DNA of 42,707 nt, from the NCBI GenBank assembly GCA_963972425.1, contig CAXAUF010000021.1, positions 1 to 42,707 of the forward strand, in the 5' to 3' direction. Below are positions 6,477 to 15,285 of the stretch, piece after piece. Below the pieces are notes generated by a model that saw only the letters and a program-made list of their open reading frames with translations, did no database searches and was not told the DNA's origin. The position numbers and the translations under genes are program-made. Positions within the stretch are counted from its first letter, which is position 1; the number at the start of each line of letters is the position of its first letter. The DNA comes from Algorimicrobium sp002414705. GTDB taxonomy: Bacteria > Bacteroidota > Bacteroidia > Flavobacteriales > Flavobacteriaceae.

Positions 6477-8196
6477 CTTGAAAGGTCGTGGTTTTTACTT
6501 CTGTTTCTCCTGTTGGTAATATGGATTTTAATACGACTTCATAGTACCCTGTAACATCTGATGTATAAAAGTCGATTTTTTTTTCGTCGTTACGTTTTAA
6601 ATCAGGTATCCATAATAATTGTACTCTGTAATCTGGAATACGAATCAGGTTATTGTCTTTGCTATAATCTGGTTGGAAATACATTTTATTTAACAAGGCA
6701 TTTTTAAATTCTATATTTCTTACAAAATCAGCTTTGTTTTCCAATCTAAAATCGTTTTTAAGTGTTTCAAATGAAATAATACCATTATATATATTTGACT
6801 GATATACATACTGTCCGGTAACAGTTTGAATATTTTTTATATTATAAGCGCTGTAATTTAGTATCATTTCATTATCTAAAATACGCAAACCATCAACTAG
6901 AATAATAGGGTCTAAATAGTTTAAATCTAGGTTGAAATTGATATTTATTAAATCGGGGACTTTAAAGAAATGTTCAGATCCTTTATTTGATATATATGCT
7001 GTTTTAACTATTTCTGTGAAGGTTTCTTTAACAGTTTTAAATCGTGTGTAATCATCCAGTTCGAAAGTAGTTTCTAAAGGTTGGTAAAAAGATATATTAG
7101 ATTTCACAGGTAAAATACTATCTGTTTTAACTGAAAAATAGGCGTTTTCTATTTGGTGAAATATACTTTCTTTTTCTAACCAATCCTTAATATTTGGTTC
7201 TAATTTTAAGTCTGTAAAATGTAAATGGTTATAATGGCTGAATGATTTATTGTCCAATATTATTTTAAAATTTTCGTCTTGTTTGTCTTCAATCTGTAAA
7301 TTAATAATTGCATAATTGTAGTTTTCATTTACTATGAAATAGAATTTACCATTGGTATTAGTTGTTGTACTTTTAAATATGTTATTTTCTCCAGGAAATG
7401 ATAAATAAACAGTAATGTTTCCTAGTTTTAAGTCGCTAGTGGATTCCAGTCTACCTGATATAATTTCGCCTCGCAATTCCGGTAAATAGTAAGTACTAGC
7501 TTTATCTTCCTGAAAAGTTTTTTGTATGTCGGGATGTGTAGTAGAAATGAAATCAACTTTTCGGACGGAAAGTGAATTTATATTTGACTTTTTCAAGGTG
7601 CCCTTTTCTATTTCTATTGATACCTTTTCACGCTTACCAAAATTTGATTTATTTAATATAAGTTGATTGTTGCTAATAGATTGTTTTTTAGTTAGCTGTA
7701 GCGTATCAGCTTTAATAATTTTGGAAATGTTTTGTTGAACTTCAGAGTCATCGACTGCTTGTGCTTCAGTTGAATACGGATTTATGATAAATAAATCTAC
7801 TTCTCCAAAACTATCAGTTAGGTTGTTTTTAGACCAGTTTGTGTAACTAATTAGTTTATAATGTCCCGTTTTTATGGTAGTAGGAATAAAAAAATCACCA
7901 TGAGCTGAACTATTATCAGTTTTAATTTTATTTTTAAAGATAACAGTCTCATTAGCTCCTACTAATTCAACATATGCTATTTTACTAATAGTACTATATG
8001 TTTGTTTGTCTTTTATAAGGCAAGCAACATTGTAGTAAAGAAATTCTCCTGCCAGAAGTAGGTTAGTATTTGTATGTATTGTTGTTGTTTCAGCTGGTAT
8101 TTCTTCCGCTAAAAATGTATATTCTTCACGATTAATCTGACCAAATGAATTTAGGTATAAAATGCAAACAACGAGTATAAGGATTATTTTTCTCAT
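6469..8196 (-). CDS. Exported macroglobulin-like protein with plug-like C-terminus, partner of the TonB receptor
   Basis: A 575-aa exported protein: signal peptide MRKIILILVVCILYLNSFGQ, then an MG2-like beta domain (about 25-130, with TNTNLLLAGEFLYYNVACLI and TGHYKLISYTNW), a middle carboxypeptidase-regulatory-like domain around GNITVYLSFPGENNIF, and a C-terminal part with LDPIILVDGLRILDNEMILN that resembles a TonB plug loop. The ATG at 8196 is preferred over an upstream one at 8211, because it begins the signal peptide and sits 2 bases after the DUF4249 stop. It is the last gene of the receptor operon, so it probably acts with the receptor at the outer membrane. Function and ligand unknown. 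Confidence 0.85.
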   Translation of the reverse strand: MRKIILILVVCILYLNSFGQINREEYTFLAEEIPAETTTIHTNTNLLLAGEFLYYNVACLIKDKQTYSTISKIAYVELVGANETVIFKNKIKTDNSSAHGDFFIPTTIKTGHYKLISYTNWSKNNLTDSFGEVDLFIINPYSTEAQAVDDSEVQQNISKIIKADTLQLTKKQSISNNQLILNKSNFGKREKVSIEIEKGTLKKSNINSLSVRKVDFISTTHPDIQKTFQEDKASTYYLPELRGEIISGRLESTSDLKLGNITVYLSFPGENNIFKSTTTNTNGKFYFIVNENYNYAIINLQIEDKQDENFKIILDNKSFSHYNHLHFTDLKLEPNIKDWLEKESIFHQIENAYFSVKTDSILPVKSNISFYQPLETTFELDDYTRFKTVKETFTEIVKTAYISNKGSEHFFKVPDLININFNLDLNYLDPIILVDGLRILDNEMILNYSAYNIKNIQTVTGQYVYQSNIYNGIISFETLKNDFRLENKADFVRNIEFKNALLNKMYFQPDYSKDNNLIRIPDYRVQLLWIPDLKRNDEKKIDFYTSDVTGYYEVVLKSILPTGETEVKTTTFQVN

Positions 8197-8198
8197 AA

Positions 8199-9458
8199 TT
8201 AATCTTCCCAAAAATCGGGTTCTATGTTAGTTCCTAATGTCGTACAATCTCCACATTCAGGGTTTGTTAATCTCCAAATTCCTTCTAATGGTTGAGGGAT
8301 TTCAGTAATTAAATAATTTAAATTGTCATCCTCAAATGTTGTTAGTAATCTATAAATTTGTGCACGTTCATTTCTAATAGGAGGAGAGCAAGGGCCACAA
8401 GTTGCATTAATACTATAATCTAACTCTATTAAATTACACTCGAAAATAAATTCTGGCTTTGGGAAATTGAAATCGGAATAATTGAAAAACACCCTTTTTT
8501 CTGAAACTGATGAAACTTCAAAAAAACCAATTACTTTTTCTTGAGTGTCGTTTAACGATGATACATTTCCTAATACAAAACCAGGTTGAGTTTGGGATAA
8601 AATATTTTGATTTTCACCTAATTCATTTACAATTTCATAATACGTGTAAGCTTCAATGCTTTGTACAAATTGTTTAACTAATATACTGTAACGATCCCTT
8701 AATACACCATCATTGCTTTGGATAAATTTAATTGGAAATTTTTCAATACTATTTTCATTTAAATCACTTGTTGATGTTTGTAAAATACCAAAAGACTTAT
8801 CAGTTATAAAACAGATTTGTTCTTCTTGAGTTCTTTCAATAAACTCCGAATCAAACTCTACAGCATCTCCATTTGAAGCCACTGAAAAATTTGTTAATAC
8901 GGCTTCATACAGATTCCAGTTAGGAGCTATTATTTTATAAGTTTCTTCATATTGATATCTAAAATATTGTGCAGAACTGTTTGTGTTATTATTATCTACC
9001 ATAATTTGGATTCCAGTTTCTCCATTATCTTTGGTTACAATTTCTGTATACAAATTAGTAATATCTGAAATAGGCGTTAGTTCAATACTATCAGATTCAT
9101 ATTCTTTACCGTCTTGCGTTGTTATATATAATTTATATGTTACACCTGAAATTGCTTGGAATGCGCTATCTGATATATAACTTCCATCACTTATTAAAGA
9201 AAATGAATACAGATTATTATTACTATCTTCAACTCTTACATTGGCATTATTTACATAAGTAGGCTCAAAATTTTCTAGTGCATAAGTACGTGATAATTTT
9301 ACCTCGTGTTTCTTTAACTCATTAGTTATGGTGCTTTCTACAACAAGGGCATCCAAAAAATCTATAGAATCAGGTTCAAAAGGCTCTCTACAGCTTGAAT
9401 GCAAAATTATTATAAAGCAAAGAAAAAATTTAAATATGGCAGCTTTTTTCATCTTCAT
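8199..9458 (-). CDS. DUF4249-family lipoprotein
   Basis: A 419-aa lipoprotein with lipobox LHSSC (C23 from this start). The layout is that of DUF4249 proteins: an N-terminal segment DALVVESTITNELKKHEVKL, beta-rich repeats, and a cysteine-rich end with CGPC and PECGDCTTLGTNIEPDFWED. DUF4249 proteins are encoded next to TonB-dependent receptors throughout Bacteroidota and are thought to be their surface partners, comparable in position to SusD-like proteins. The ATG follows the receptor stop with no gap; a second ATG two codons later is also possible. Membership of the receptor operon is clear; the ligand is unknown. Confidence 0.9.
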   Translation of the reverse strand: MKMKKAAIFKFFLCFIIILHSSCREPFEPDSIDFLDALVVESTITNELKKHEVKLSRTYALENFEPTYVNNANVRVEDSNNNLYSFSLISDGSYISDSAFQAISGVTYKLYITTQDGKEYESDSIELTPISDITNLYTEIVTKDNGETGIQIMVDNNNTNSSAQYFRYQYEETYKIIAPNWNLYEAVLTNFSVASNGDAVEFDSEFIERTQEEQICFITDKSFGILQTSTSDLNENSIEKFPIKFIQSNDGVLRDRYSILVKQFVQSIEAYTYYEIVNELGENQNILSQTQPGFVLGNVSSLNDTQEKVIGFFEVSSVSEKRVFFNYSDFNFPKPEFIFECNLIELDYSINATCGPCSPPIRNERAQIYRLLTTFEDDNLNYLITEIPQPLEGIWRLTNPECGDCTTLGTNIEPDFWED

Positions 9459-12200
9459 TTAAAATTTAAAGTTATAGGTAATAGTAGGAATTGGCACTGT
9501 AAAAATTGAGGTTTGATAAGCTTGAATCTTACCATCATCATTTACAAAAAACACGGAATACGGATTATTTCTGCCTAAAACATTAAACACACTAATATTC
9601 CAAAAACTATGTGCTAACTTTTGTAATTTGTGATTACCTTCAATGTTTAAACCTAAATCTAACCGATAATAATCAGGAATACGATATTGATTTCTATCGC
9701 TATAAACAACTTGCTCTTCGTTTGCTATAACGTATTTACCTATAGGGAAGGTAATAGGTCTACCGGTTTGATACGTAAAGTTTGCTGAAAAGCTAAAACG
9801 ATGTGTTAGCTTATAATTTAAAACGGTTGTAAAATCATGTGGTTTATCATAATTAGCAGGAAAATAATCACCATTATTAACGCGTTCTTCATCTAGAGGA
9901 CTGTCTAACTTCACAAAGGATCGTGAATAGCTATATCCTAACCAACCATTAAGTTTTCCTTTTTTCTTTTTTAGAAGAAATTCAATTCCATAAGCTTTGC
10001 CTTGACCTTGTAATAATTCTTGTTCTAAATTTTCATTTAAAATTAAATCAGCACCAATTTTATAATCCAGAATATCTTTCATTTTTTTGTAGTACCCTTC
10101 CAAACTTAATTCAATATTTGAAGCATCCAAATTTTTATAAAGTCCTAAAGAAATCTGTTGAGCCCTTTGTGGTTTTGTGTTTAAATCTGAAAGTTTCCAC
10201 GTATCAATTGGTGCTTCAGTTGTATTATTTGACAATAAATGAATGTACTGAATTGTGTTATTATAACTTCCTTTCAAGGAGAAACTTGGTGTTAAAAAAT
10301 ACCTGAATGATGTACGTATTTCTGGCCCACCATAGGTTTTAACAACTGCATTATTACCATAAGTTTCTTGACCAATTATTGTTGATGGATTTCTAGGCAG
10401 TCCATCTTGATATATGTTTTGAGTAGCAGGTCCAAGAGAGGCATAAAAAGAGTATCGTAAGCCAATATCTAATAGCAATCTGTCAGTAATTTCAAATAAA
10501 TCAGCTATATAAATAGCAGACTCTAGTCCTTTTTCTTTATCTAACGATTCATACTCTACATCAGAATTTAGATCACTAGGCTCAATGGTTCCTGGATTAA
10601 CATTATATAATTTACTGCTTAATCCATATTTAAATTTATGTTTTTTACTGTAGAAATAATCGAAATTTAGTTTTAACTGGGTTTCATTTATTTTATAACC
10701 AAAATCAAAATTCCTATTTGAGTTTCCTTCATAATCAATGTTATATTTATATTGACTATTTACTAATATAACTTCGGCTTTATTTTTCTCATTAAACTCA
10801 TGATCCCATTTTAAGGAAGCTAATTGGTTATTATATCTATACAGGGAATCTGATGTAATGCTAAACTTATCGTTACTATAATATATAGATGTTTGTATGG
10901 TGTTATTAATATTTAATTTGTGTTTATATTTTACAATTCCATCATAAAAAGAAGCTTCACTATTCTTTAAATTTTCATCATCTAAAGATCTTAAAATCCA
11001 TCCTGAATATGTTGCTCTTCCTCCCAAAATTAAAGACGATTTTTCTTTTACTATTGGAGTTTCTAGTGATAAATTGGCCGTAACTGGACCAATAGATCCT
11101 TCACCAGAAAATTTTGTTAGATTACCATCTTTGGTTTTAATATCAAAAACAGAAGATAGACGACCTCCATATTCCGCTGGAATAGAGGCTTTGTAAATAT
11201 CCAGGCTTCCAGTTGTAAAAGGGTTTAGAGCAGAGAAAAAACCTAAAAAATGTGAAGGACTATAAATAACTGCATTATCCAATAAAATTAAGTTTTGGTC
11301 AGTTCTTCCACCACGAACATTAAACCCTGAAGCTCCTTCACCAGCTGTTTTAACACCAGGCATGGTTGTTGCAATTTTTAAAATATCTCGCTCACCCAAT
11401 ACTACTGGAATATTTTTAATTCCAGCCATATCAATAGTTGTTACACCAACTACTGCTGTTTTAATATTATCGTCTTTTTTAGCCTCAATTAAAATTTCAT
11501 CTAGCTGTTCCGCACCTTCAAGGACTTCAAAATTTAAGTTTCCATCGCCATAAACAAGCACGTTTTTAGTTATCGTTTCGTAACCCAATAAATTAGTTTC
11601 AATTTCATTAATTCCAGCAGGAACTTCCAAACTAAAATAACCTTTACTGTTTGTAGTTGTAAAATTAGATTTATTATTAGTAGAAATAACCAAATTCTGA
11701 ATTGGTTCATTTGTACTTTCATTCTTGACAAAACCAGAAATTACATACGATTTCTGATTGGAATTTTTGTTTTGTTTTCCAATAGTAATTAATTTTCCAT
11801 TTAAAGCATTAGCCTCATATTCATTGTAAAAAATAGCATCGTTTTCATCTGTGTTTAATATTATATTACTATTAAAAAAGGCGTTTGGTAAACTAGTATA
11901 AAAATAACTGTTGTTTGATAAAATAATGCGGTCATCAATTATATGATAATTAATGGATGTTTGATTGAAAATTTTAAATAACACATCCTTAATAGCCGTA
12001 TTGGAAAAAGTTTGGCTCACTGTTAAATCACCAAACCAGTCTTCTTGAAAGTAAAAATGAAAATTAGTTTGATTTTCTAACTCAATTATGGCTTCCTTAA
12101 TTGGTGTATTATTAAAAGAAATGGTAATAGACTTTTCTGTTTGTGAAAACAAAATTTGAGAATAAAACAACACTATTGAAAACAGCAGAACTTTTTTCAT
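9459..12200 (-). CDS. TonB-dependent outer-membrane receptor with N-terminal STN domain
   Basis: A 913-aa outer-membrane transporter. Domains in order: signal peptide (1-19), STN domain (about 22-95, FNNTPIKEAIIELENQTNFH), carboxypeptidase-regulatory-like domain (about 150-230, SGFVKNESTNEPIQNLVIS), plug (about 245-390, FNVRGGRTDQNLILLDNAVI and AEYGGRLSSVFDIKT), then a beta-barrel ending TITYNFKF with the terminal aromatic residue typical of barrels. An STN domain often passes a signal to an anti-sigma factor, but none is nearby. Its first four bases overlap the preceding gene (ATGA) and the DUF4249 gene follows with no gap. The substrate cannot be inferred. Confidence 0.95.
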   Translation of the reverse strand: MKKVLLFSIVLFYSQILFSQTEKSITISFNNTPIKEAIIELENQTNFHFYFQEDWFGDLTVSQTFSNTAIKDVLFKIFNQTSINYHIIDDRIILSNNSYFYTSLPNAFFNSNIILNTDENDAIFYNEYEANALNGKLITIGKQNKNSNQKSYVISGFVKNESTNEPIQNLVISTNNKSNFTTTNSKGYFSLEVPAGINEIETNLLGYETITKNVLVYGDGNLNFEVLEGAEQLDEILIEAKKDDNIKTAVVGVTTIDMAGIKNIPVVLGERDILKIATTMPGVKTAGEGASGFNVRGGRTDQNLILLDNAVIYSPSHFLGFFSALNPFTTGSLDIYKASIPAEYGGRLSSVFDIKTKDGNLTKFSGEGSIGPVTANLSLETPIVKEKSSLILGGRATYSGWILRSLDDENLKNSEASFYDGIVKYKHKLNINNTIQTSIYYSNDKFSITSDSLYRYNNQLASLKWDHEFNEKNKAEVILVNSQYKYNIDYEGNSNRNFDFGYKINETQLKLNFDYFYSKKHKFKYGLSSKLYNVNPGTIEPSDLNSDVEYESLDKEKGLESAIYIADLFEITDRLLLDIGLRYSFYASLGPATQNIYQDGLPRNPSTIIGQETYGNNAVVKTYGGPEIRTSFRYFLTPSFSLKGSYNNTIQYIHLLSNNTTEAPIDTWKLSDLNTKPQRAQQISLGLYKNLDASNIELSLEGYYKKMKDILDYKIGADLILNENLEQELLQGQGKAYGIEFLLKKKKGKLNGWLGYSYSRSFVKLDSPLDEERVNNGDYFPANYDKPHDFTTVLNYKLTHRFSFSANFTYQTGRPITFPIGKYVIANEEQVVYSDRNQYRIPDYYRLDLGLNIEGNHKLQKLAHSFWNISVFNVLGRNNPYSVFFVNDDGKIQAYQTSIFTVPIPTITYNFKF

Positions 12201-12937
12201 TCTAGATTTTTTTGAGTTTCATTAAATACGTTTTCGTTTATTTTTATTATAAGCTGCTTCATGAATAAATCAGGATTAGACTTTAATAGCGGCTTTTGAT
12301 CTCTATAAAACTCATTAATTATACTAGATTTTTCAGGAATTAGCTTTTTAAGGCTGTTTTTAGATTTTATGGTTTCAAGTTTACCTTTATTGGAAACTAT
12401 ATACATTAAATTTTCATCAAATTCATAAACCACAGCTTGACCTCTAATGTTGTCTTTTTTTTCTTTAGTCCATTTTTTTAATAGAATTAAATCGTTTCCA
12501 CTGTAAATAATTTCCGCAAAACCCGTAAAGTTTGAATTTTCAAATACATTCAAATTTATAAATTGATGCTCTTGAATTGAAAACTTCTCCACATGTTCTG
12601 AAATAAATACCATATTGAAGAACGATTTATTTCCAGATAGTTTAGCAATTAAAACATCTTCAAACAAATCATATTTTAAATTGATATTAAAAAATGGTTG
12701 CTGATTATAAACCACATGGCCTTTTTGAAATTTAGATTGTAGAAAATAACGATGTTTATTCTCTAATGATCGATATCTATCAACATATCTTTTGCCATTA
12801 TATAAAGATGTGTTTTCTTGTCCTATAATAGAATCAAATGCCAAGTAATAGGCTTTATCTTCATTATTAATTTGAGAGAAAGTGGACTGAAACAAACACA
12901 AAAGAAAAAATAGTAAAGCTATTTTCTTTGTACACAT
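12197..12937 (-). CDS. Exported protein of unknown function, first gene of the TonB receptor operon
   Basis: A 246-aa secreted protein with signal peptide KKIALLFFLLCLFQSTFSQ; no lipobox follows the cleavage site, so it is probably soluble in the periplasm. The mature part is lysine- and asparagine-rich with beta-strand-like segments (KGHVVYNQQPFFNINLKYDL, GFAEIIYSGNDLILLKKW). No named family is recognised. Translation is coupled to the TonB receptor by a 4-base overlap. A -7 box (TAGATTTG, minus strand, 12975-12968) lies about 30 bases upstream of the ATG and probably drives the four-gene operon; no good -33 box is seen. Confidence 0.83.
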   Translation of the reverse strand: MCTKKIALLFFLLCLFQSTFSQINNEDKAYYLAFDSIIGQENTSLYNGKRYVDRYRSLENKHRYFLQSKFQKGHVVYNQQPFFNINLKYDLFEDVLIAKLSGNKSFFNMVFISEHVEKFSIQEHQFINLNVFENSNFTGFAEIIYSGNDLILLKKWTKEKKDNIRGQAVVYEFDENLMYIVSNKGKLETIKSKNSLKKLIPEKSSIINEFYRDQKPLLKSNPDLFMKQLIIKINENVFNETQKNLE

Positions 12938-13047
12938 AAAATGAAAATAAAATGATTAGTTTATTATCAAATCTAACATAATTCTTAAGTTAATAATCAT
13001 TTTGAATTGTTAAATTTTCTCACACTTTATAATCAAAAGATAAACAA

Positions 13048-13689
13048 CTAGATACGCGCTATTAACCACGTTTTAAAATCATAAAAATTTTGTGGCGACA
13101 CACCATGGCCAACTGGAAATTCGGCATATTGATGTTTAATATTTATACTTTTCAAAAATTCAGGTGCTTGTCTAGCCCAATCTACAGGTATTACTTGATC
13201 TGCACTACCATGAGAACAGTAAAAGTCTATTTTAGTATAGTTTTCTTCCTGCAGATTTTCAGGAATAATATTTGGGTTAATATAACCGCTTAAAGCTATA
13301 ACATTTTTTACTTTTTCAGGATAGGTTAGTGCTACGGCATAGCTTAAAATAGTTCCTTGACTAAAACCTAATAAGTTTACATTGTCTTTATTAACAGGAT
13401 ACGTTTTGCAAGCATAATCTATGAAATTAGCTATTTGATCTCGAGATTCTTTTGCTTGTTCATCATCACTCCATTTACCTTTTTCGGCGTCAAAGTTTAT
13501 AGCATACCAGGCATTTCCATAAGGTTGCATAGCGTAAGGCGCACGTAATGAAATGATAAATAATTCTTCAGGAAGCTCTGATGCAAATGAAAATAAATCA
13601 TTTTCATCACTACCATATCCGTGACATAAAATTAGTAATGGTGCATTTTCTGGTAATGAAGACGGTCTGGTTATATAGTGTAAATTCAA
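13048..13689 (-). CDS. Alpha/beta hydrolase, carboxylesterase/phospholipase family
   Basis: A 213-aa cytoplasmic esterase. The nucleophile elbow is LLGFSQGTILS (S110), the aspartate lies in CSHGSADQVIP and the histidine in PVGHGVSPQ, completing a Ser-Asp-His triad. The oxyanion-hole region is ILCHGYGSDENDL. This matches the short carboxylesterase 2/YpfH family that hydrolyses small acyl esters; the true substrate is unknown. It is the last gene of the four-gene operon that starts with the BatA-like gene, 11 bases after the preceding stop. Confidence 0.9.
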   Translation of the reverse strand: MNLHYITRPSSLPENAPLLILCHGYGSDENDLFSFASELPEELFIISLRAPYAMQPYGNAWYAINFDAEKGKWSDDEQAKESRDQIANFIDYACKTYPVNKDNVNLLGFSQGTILSYAVALTYPEKVKNVIALSGYINPNIIPENLQEENYTKIDFYCSHGSADQVIPVDWARQAPEFLKSINIKHQYAEFPVGHGVSPQNFYDFKTWLIARI

Positions 13690-13700
13690 TGTATTTTGTG

Positions 13701-14030
13701 TTAATTAATATTCTTAAACCATTCCTGAAATTTATCGCCTATGATGGGTAAAGGTTTCATTTCAGATTTGAACGCATAAAACAAACCAAACAACCAACTA
13801 ACAAAGGTAAAAGCCCAGAATGTAGTTCCTAGCCATGAACTGATATATTTTTCTGTAATATTGGATACGAGAAGCATGATTACGAGACCTAACATTTGCC
13901 TGATATGAAATGTTGTAAACGGATTCCTTTTATCAATATTCATGATAACAGCTATAATTAATCCAACAAAGGTAAAATAGGCTACAATAGCCATAGTTCT
14001 CCCTTCTTGTATCGTTTTATCATTCATCAT
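13701..14030 (-). CDS. Small membrane protein, DUF4870/Tic20-like
   Basis: A 109-aa inner-membrane protein with about three hydrophobic segments (TMAIVAYFTFVGLIIAVIM, MLGLVIMLLVSNI, TFWAFTFVSWLFGLFYAF). The FTTFHIRQMLGL motif between the first two is typical of DUF4870-like proteins related to Tic20. The role is unknown. The first ATG is used here; the next codon is also ATG (14027). It begins one base after the dihydroorotase-like gene's stop and is part of that operon. Confidence 0.82.
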   Translation of the reverse strand: MMNDKTIQEGRTMAIVAYFTFVGLIIAVIMNIDKRNPFTTFHIRQMLGLVIMLLVSNITEKYISSWLGTTFWAFTFVSWLFGLFYAFKSEMKPLPIIGDKFQEWFKNIN

Positions 14031-14031
14031 T

Positions 14032-15285
14032 TTAATTTAAAATTAATTTGTTGTTAGCTATAATTCCGTAGGCTTTACCTTTTAAAGTGACATCTTTAAA
14101 TATGGCATTTTTAGAGGTCGATATAATGTGCGTCTTATTAAAAGTGTATGTGTCGATCGGATTAAATAAACTTAAATTTGCTTTCTCTCCAATTTTTATT
14201 GGACTAGATTCTATTCCAAAACGCTGTTTTCCGTTCGTTAAAAAGGTTATAGCCTTTTTTGTTGAAAATAGATTTTGTAACGCACCAAAAGCAGATTCCA
14301 AACCAATTGTACCATATTTAGCATGATCAAATTCTACCTTTTTATGCTCAATATCTATAGGGTTATGGTCAGATGTAACCATATCAATCGTGCCGTCTTT
14401 TAAACCTTCAATTAATTCGTTAATATCTGATTGTGTTCTAATTGGGGGCAATACCTTAAAGTTTGTGTTAAAGGTGTTAAGCGCGTCATCTGTAAAGCAT
14501 AAATTATGAATAGCAACACTACAGGAAACATCCAGTTTTTTCTTTTTAGCTTCACGAATCAAATCAACCGATTTGGCAGTTGAAATAGTTGGAATATGTA
14601 ATTTACCGCCTGTATATTCCAATAGAAATAAATCTCTAGCAATTTGTAATTCTTCGGCTAATGCAGGATTTCCATTCAATCCTAAACGTGTACTTGATAT
14701 ATGTTCGTTCATAACACCAGAACGTGATATACGTGATTCCTGTGGAAACGATATAATTAGACCGTCAAAATTACTAGCATATTGCAAGGCAATTTTCATC
14801 AAATTAGGATTTTCAATCGGTTTTTGATAATCATAAAATGCTACGGCTCCGGCTTGACTCATATCAAATAATTCAGCCATATTTTCGCCTGAAGCACCTT
14901 TGGTTAACGTGCCAATGGGATAGAGGGAAACGGCATGATTTTGTGCTTTTGCTTTGACTAAAGAAATATCAGCAAAACTATCAATAACAGGATTACTATT
15001 TGGGTTTAAGGCAACTGCTGTAAAACCTGAATAGGCTGCTGTTTTTAATCCATTAGCAATGGTTTCACGCTCTTCATAGCCAGGTTCACCAAAACTTACA
15101 CTACTATCAAACCATCCTTGAGATACATGAAGGTTCTCTAAATGGATTTCTTTGTAATCGTTCGTGTTTTTTATGGATACCGCAATTTGGGTAATTGTCC
15201 CTTTTTCAATTAAAATATCGACTGTCTGATTATGAAAATCGCTTTTGGAGTCAATTATTGTGGCAGATTTTATGAGTACGTTCAT
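14032..15285 (-). CDS. Dihydroorotase-like protein lacking metal ligands (pseudo-dihydroorotase)
   Basis: A 417-aa amidohydrolase-superfamily protein whose overall sequence is dihydroorotase-like (GEPGYEERETIANGLKTAA, GTIDMVTSDHNPIDIEHKK, GTIGLESAFG). The catalytic metal site is largely gone. The normal D-x-H-x-H-x-R-E-P-G reads DSSVSFGEPG (residues 60-69), so both histidines and the substrate-binding arginine are replaced. The normal H-x-x-H-V-S-T reads HIPTIST (230-236), losing another ligand. The late aspartate (D306) remains. It therefore resembles the inactive PyrC' partner of some aspartate carbamoyltransferases. Automatic annotation would call it pyrC; real dihydroorotase activity is doubtful. 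It overlaps the BatA-like gene by 4 bases. Confidence 0.85.
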   Translation of the reverse strand: MNVLIKSATIIDSKSDFHNQTVDILIEKGTITQIAVSIKNTNDYKEIHLENLHVSQGWFDSSVSFGEPGYEERETIANGLKTAAYSGFTAVALNPNSNPVIDSFADISLVKAKAQNHAVSLYPIGTLTKGASGENMAELFDMSQAGAVAFYDYQKPIENPNLMKIALQYASNFDGLIISFPQESRISRSGVMNEHISSTRLGLNGNPALAEELQIARDLFLLEYTGGKLHIPTISTAKSVDLIREAKKKKLDVSCSVAIHNLCFTDDALNTFNTNFKVLPPIRTQSDINELIEGLKDGTIDMVTSDHNPIDIEHKKVEFDHAKYGTIGLESAFGALQNLFSTKKAITFLTNGKQRFGIESSPIKIGEKANLSLFNPIDTYTFNKTHIISTSKNAIFKDVTLKGKAYGIIANNKLILN

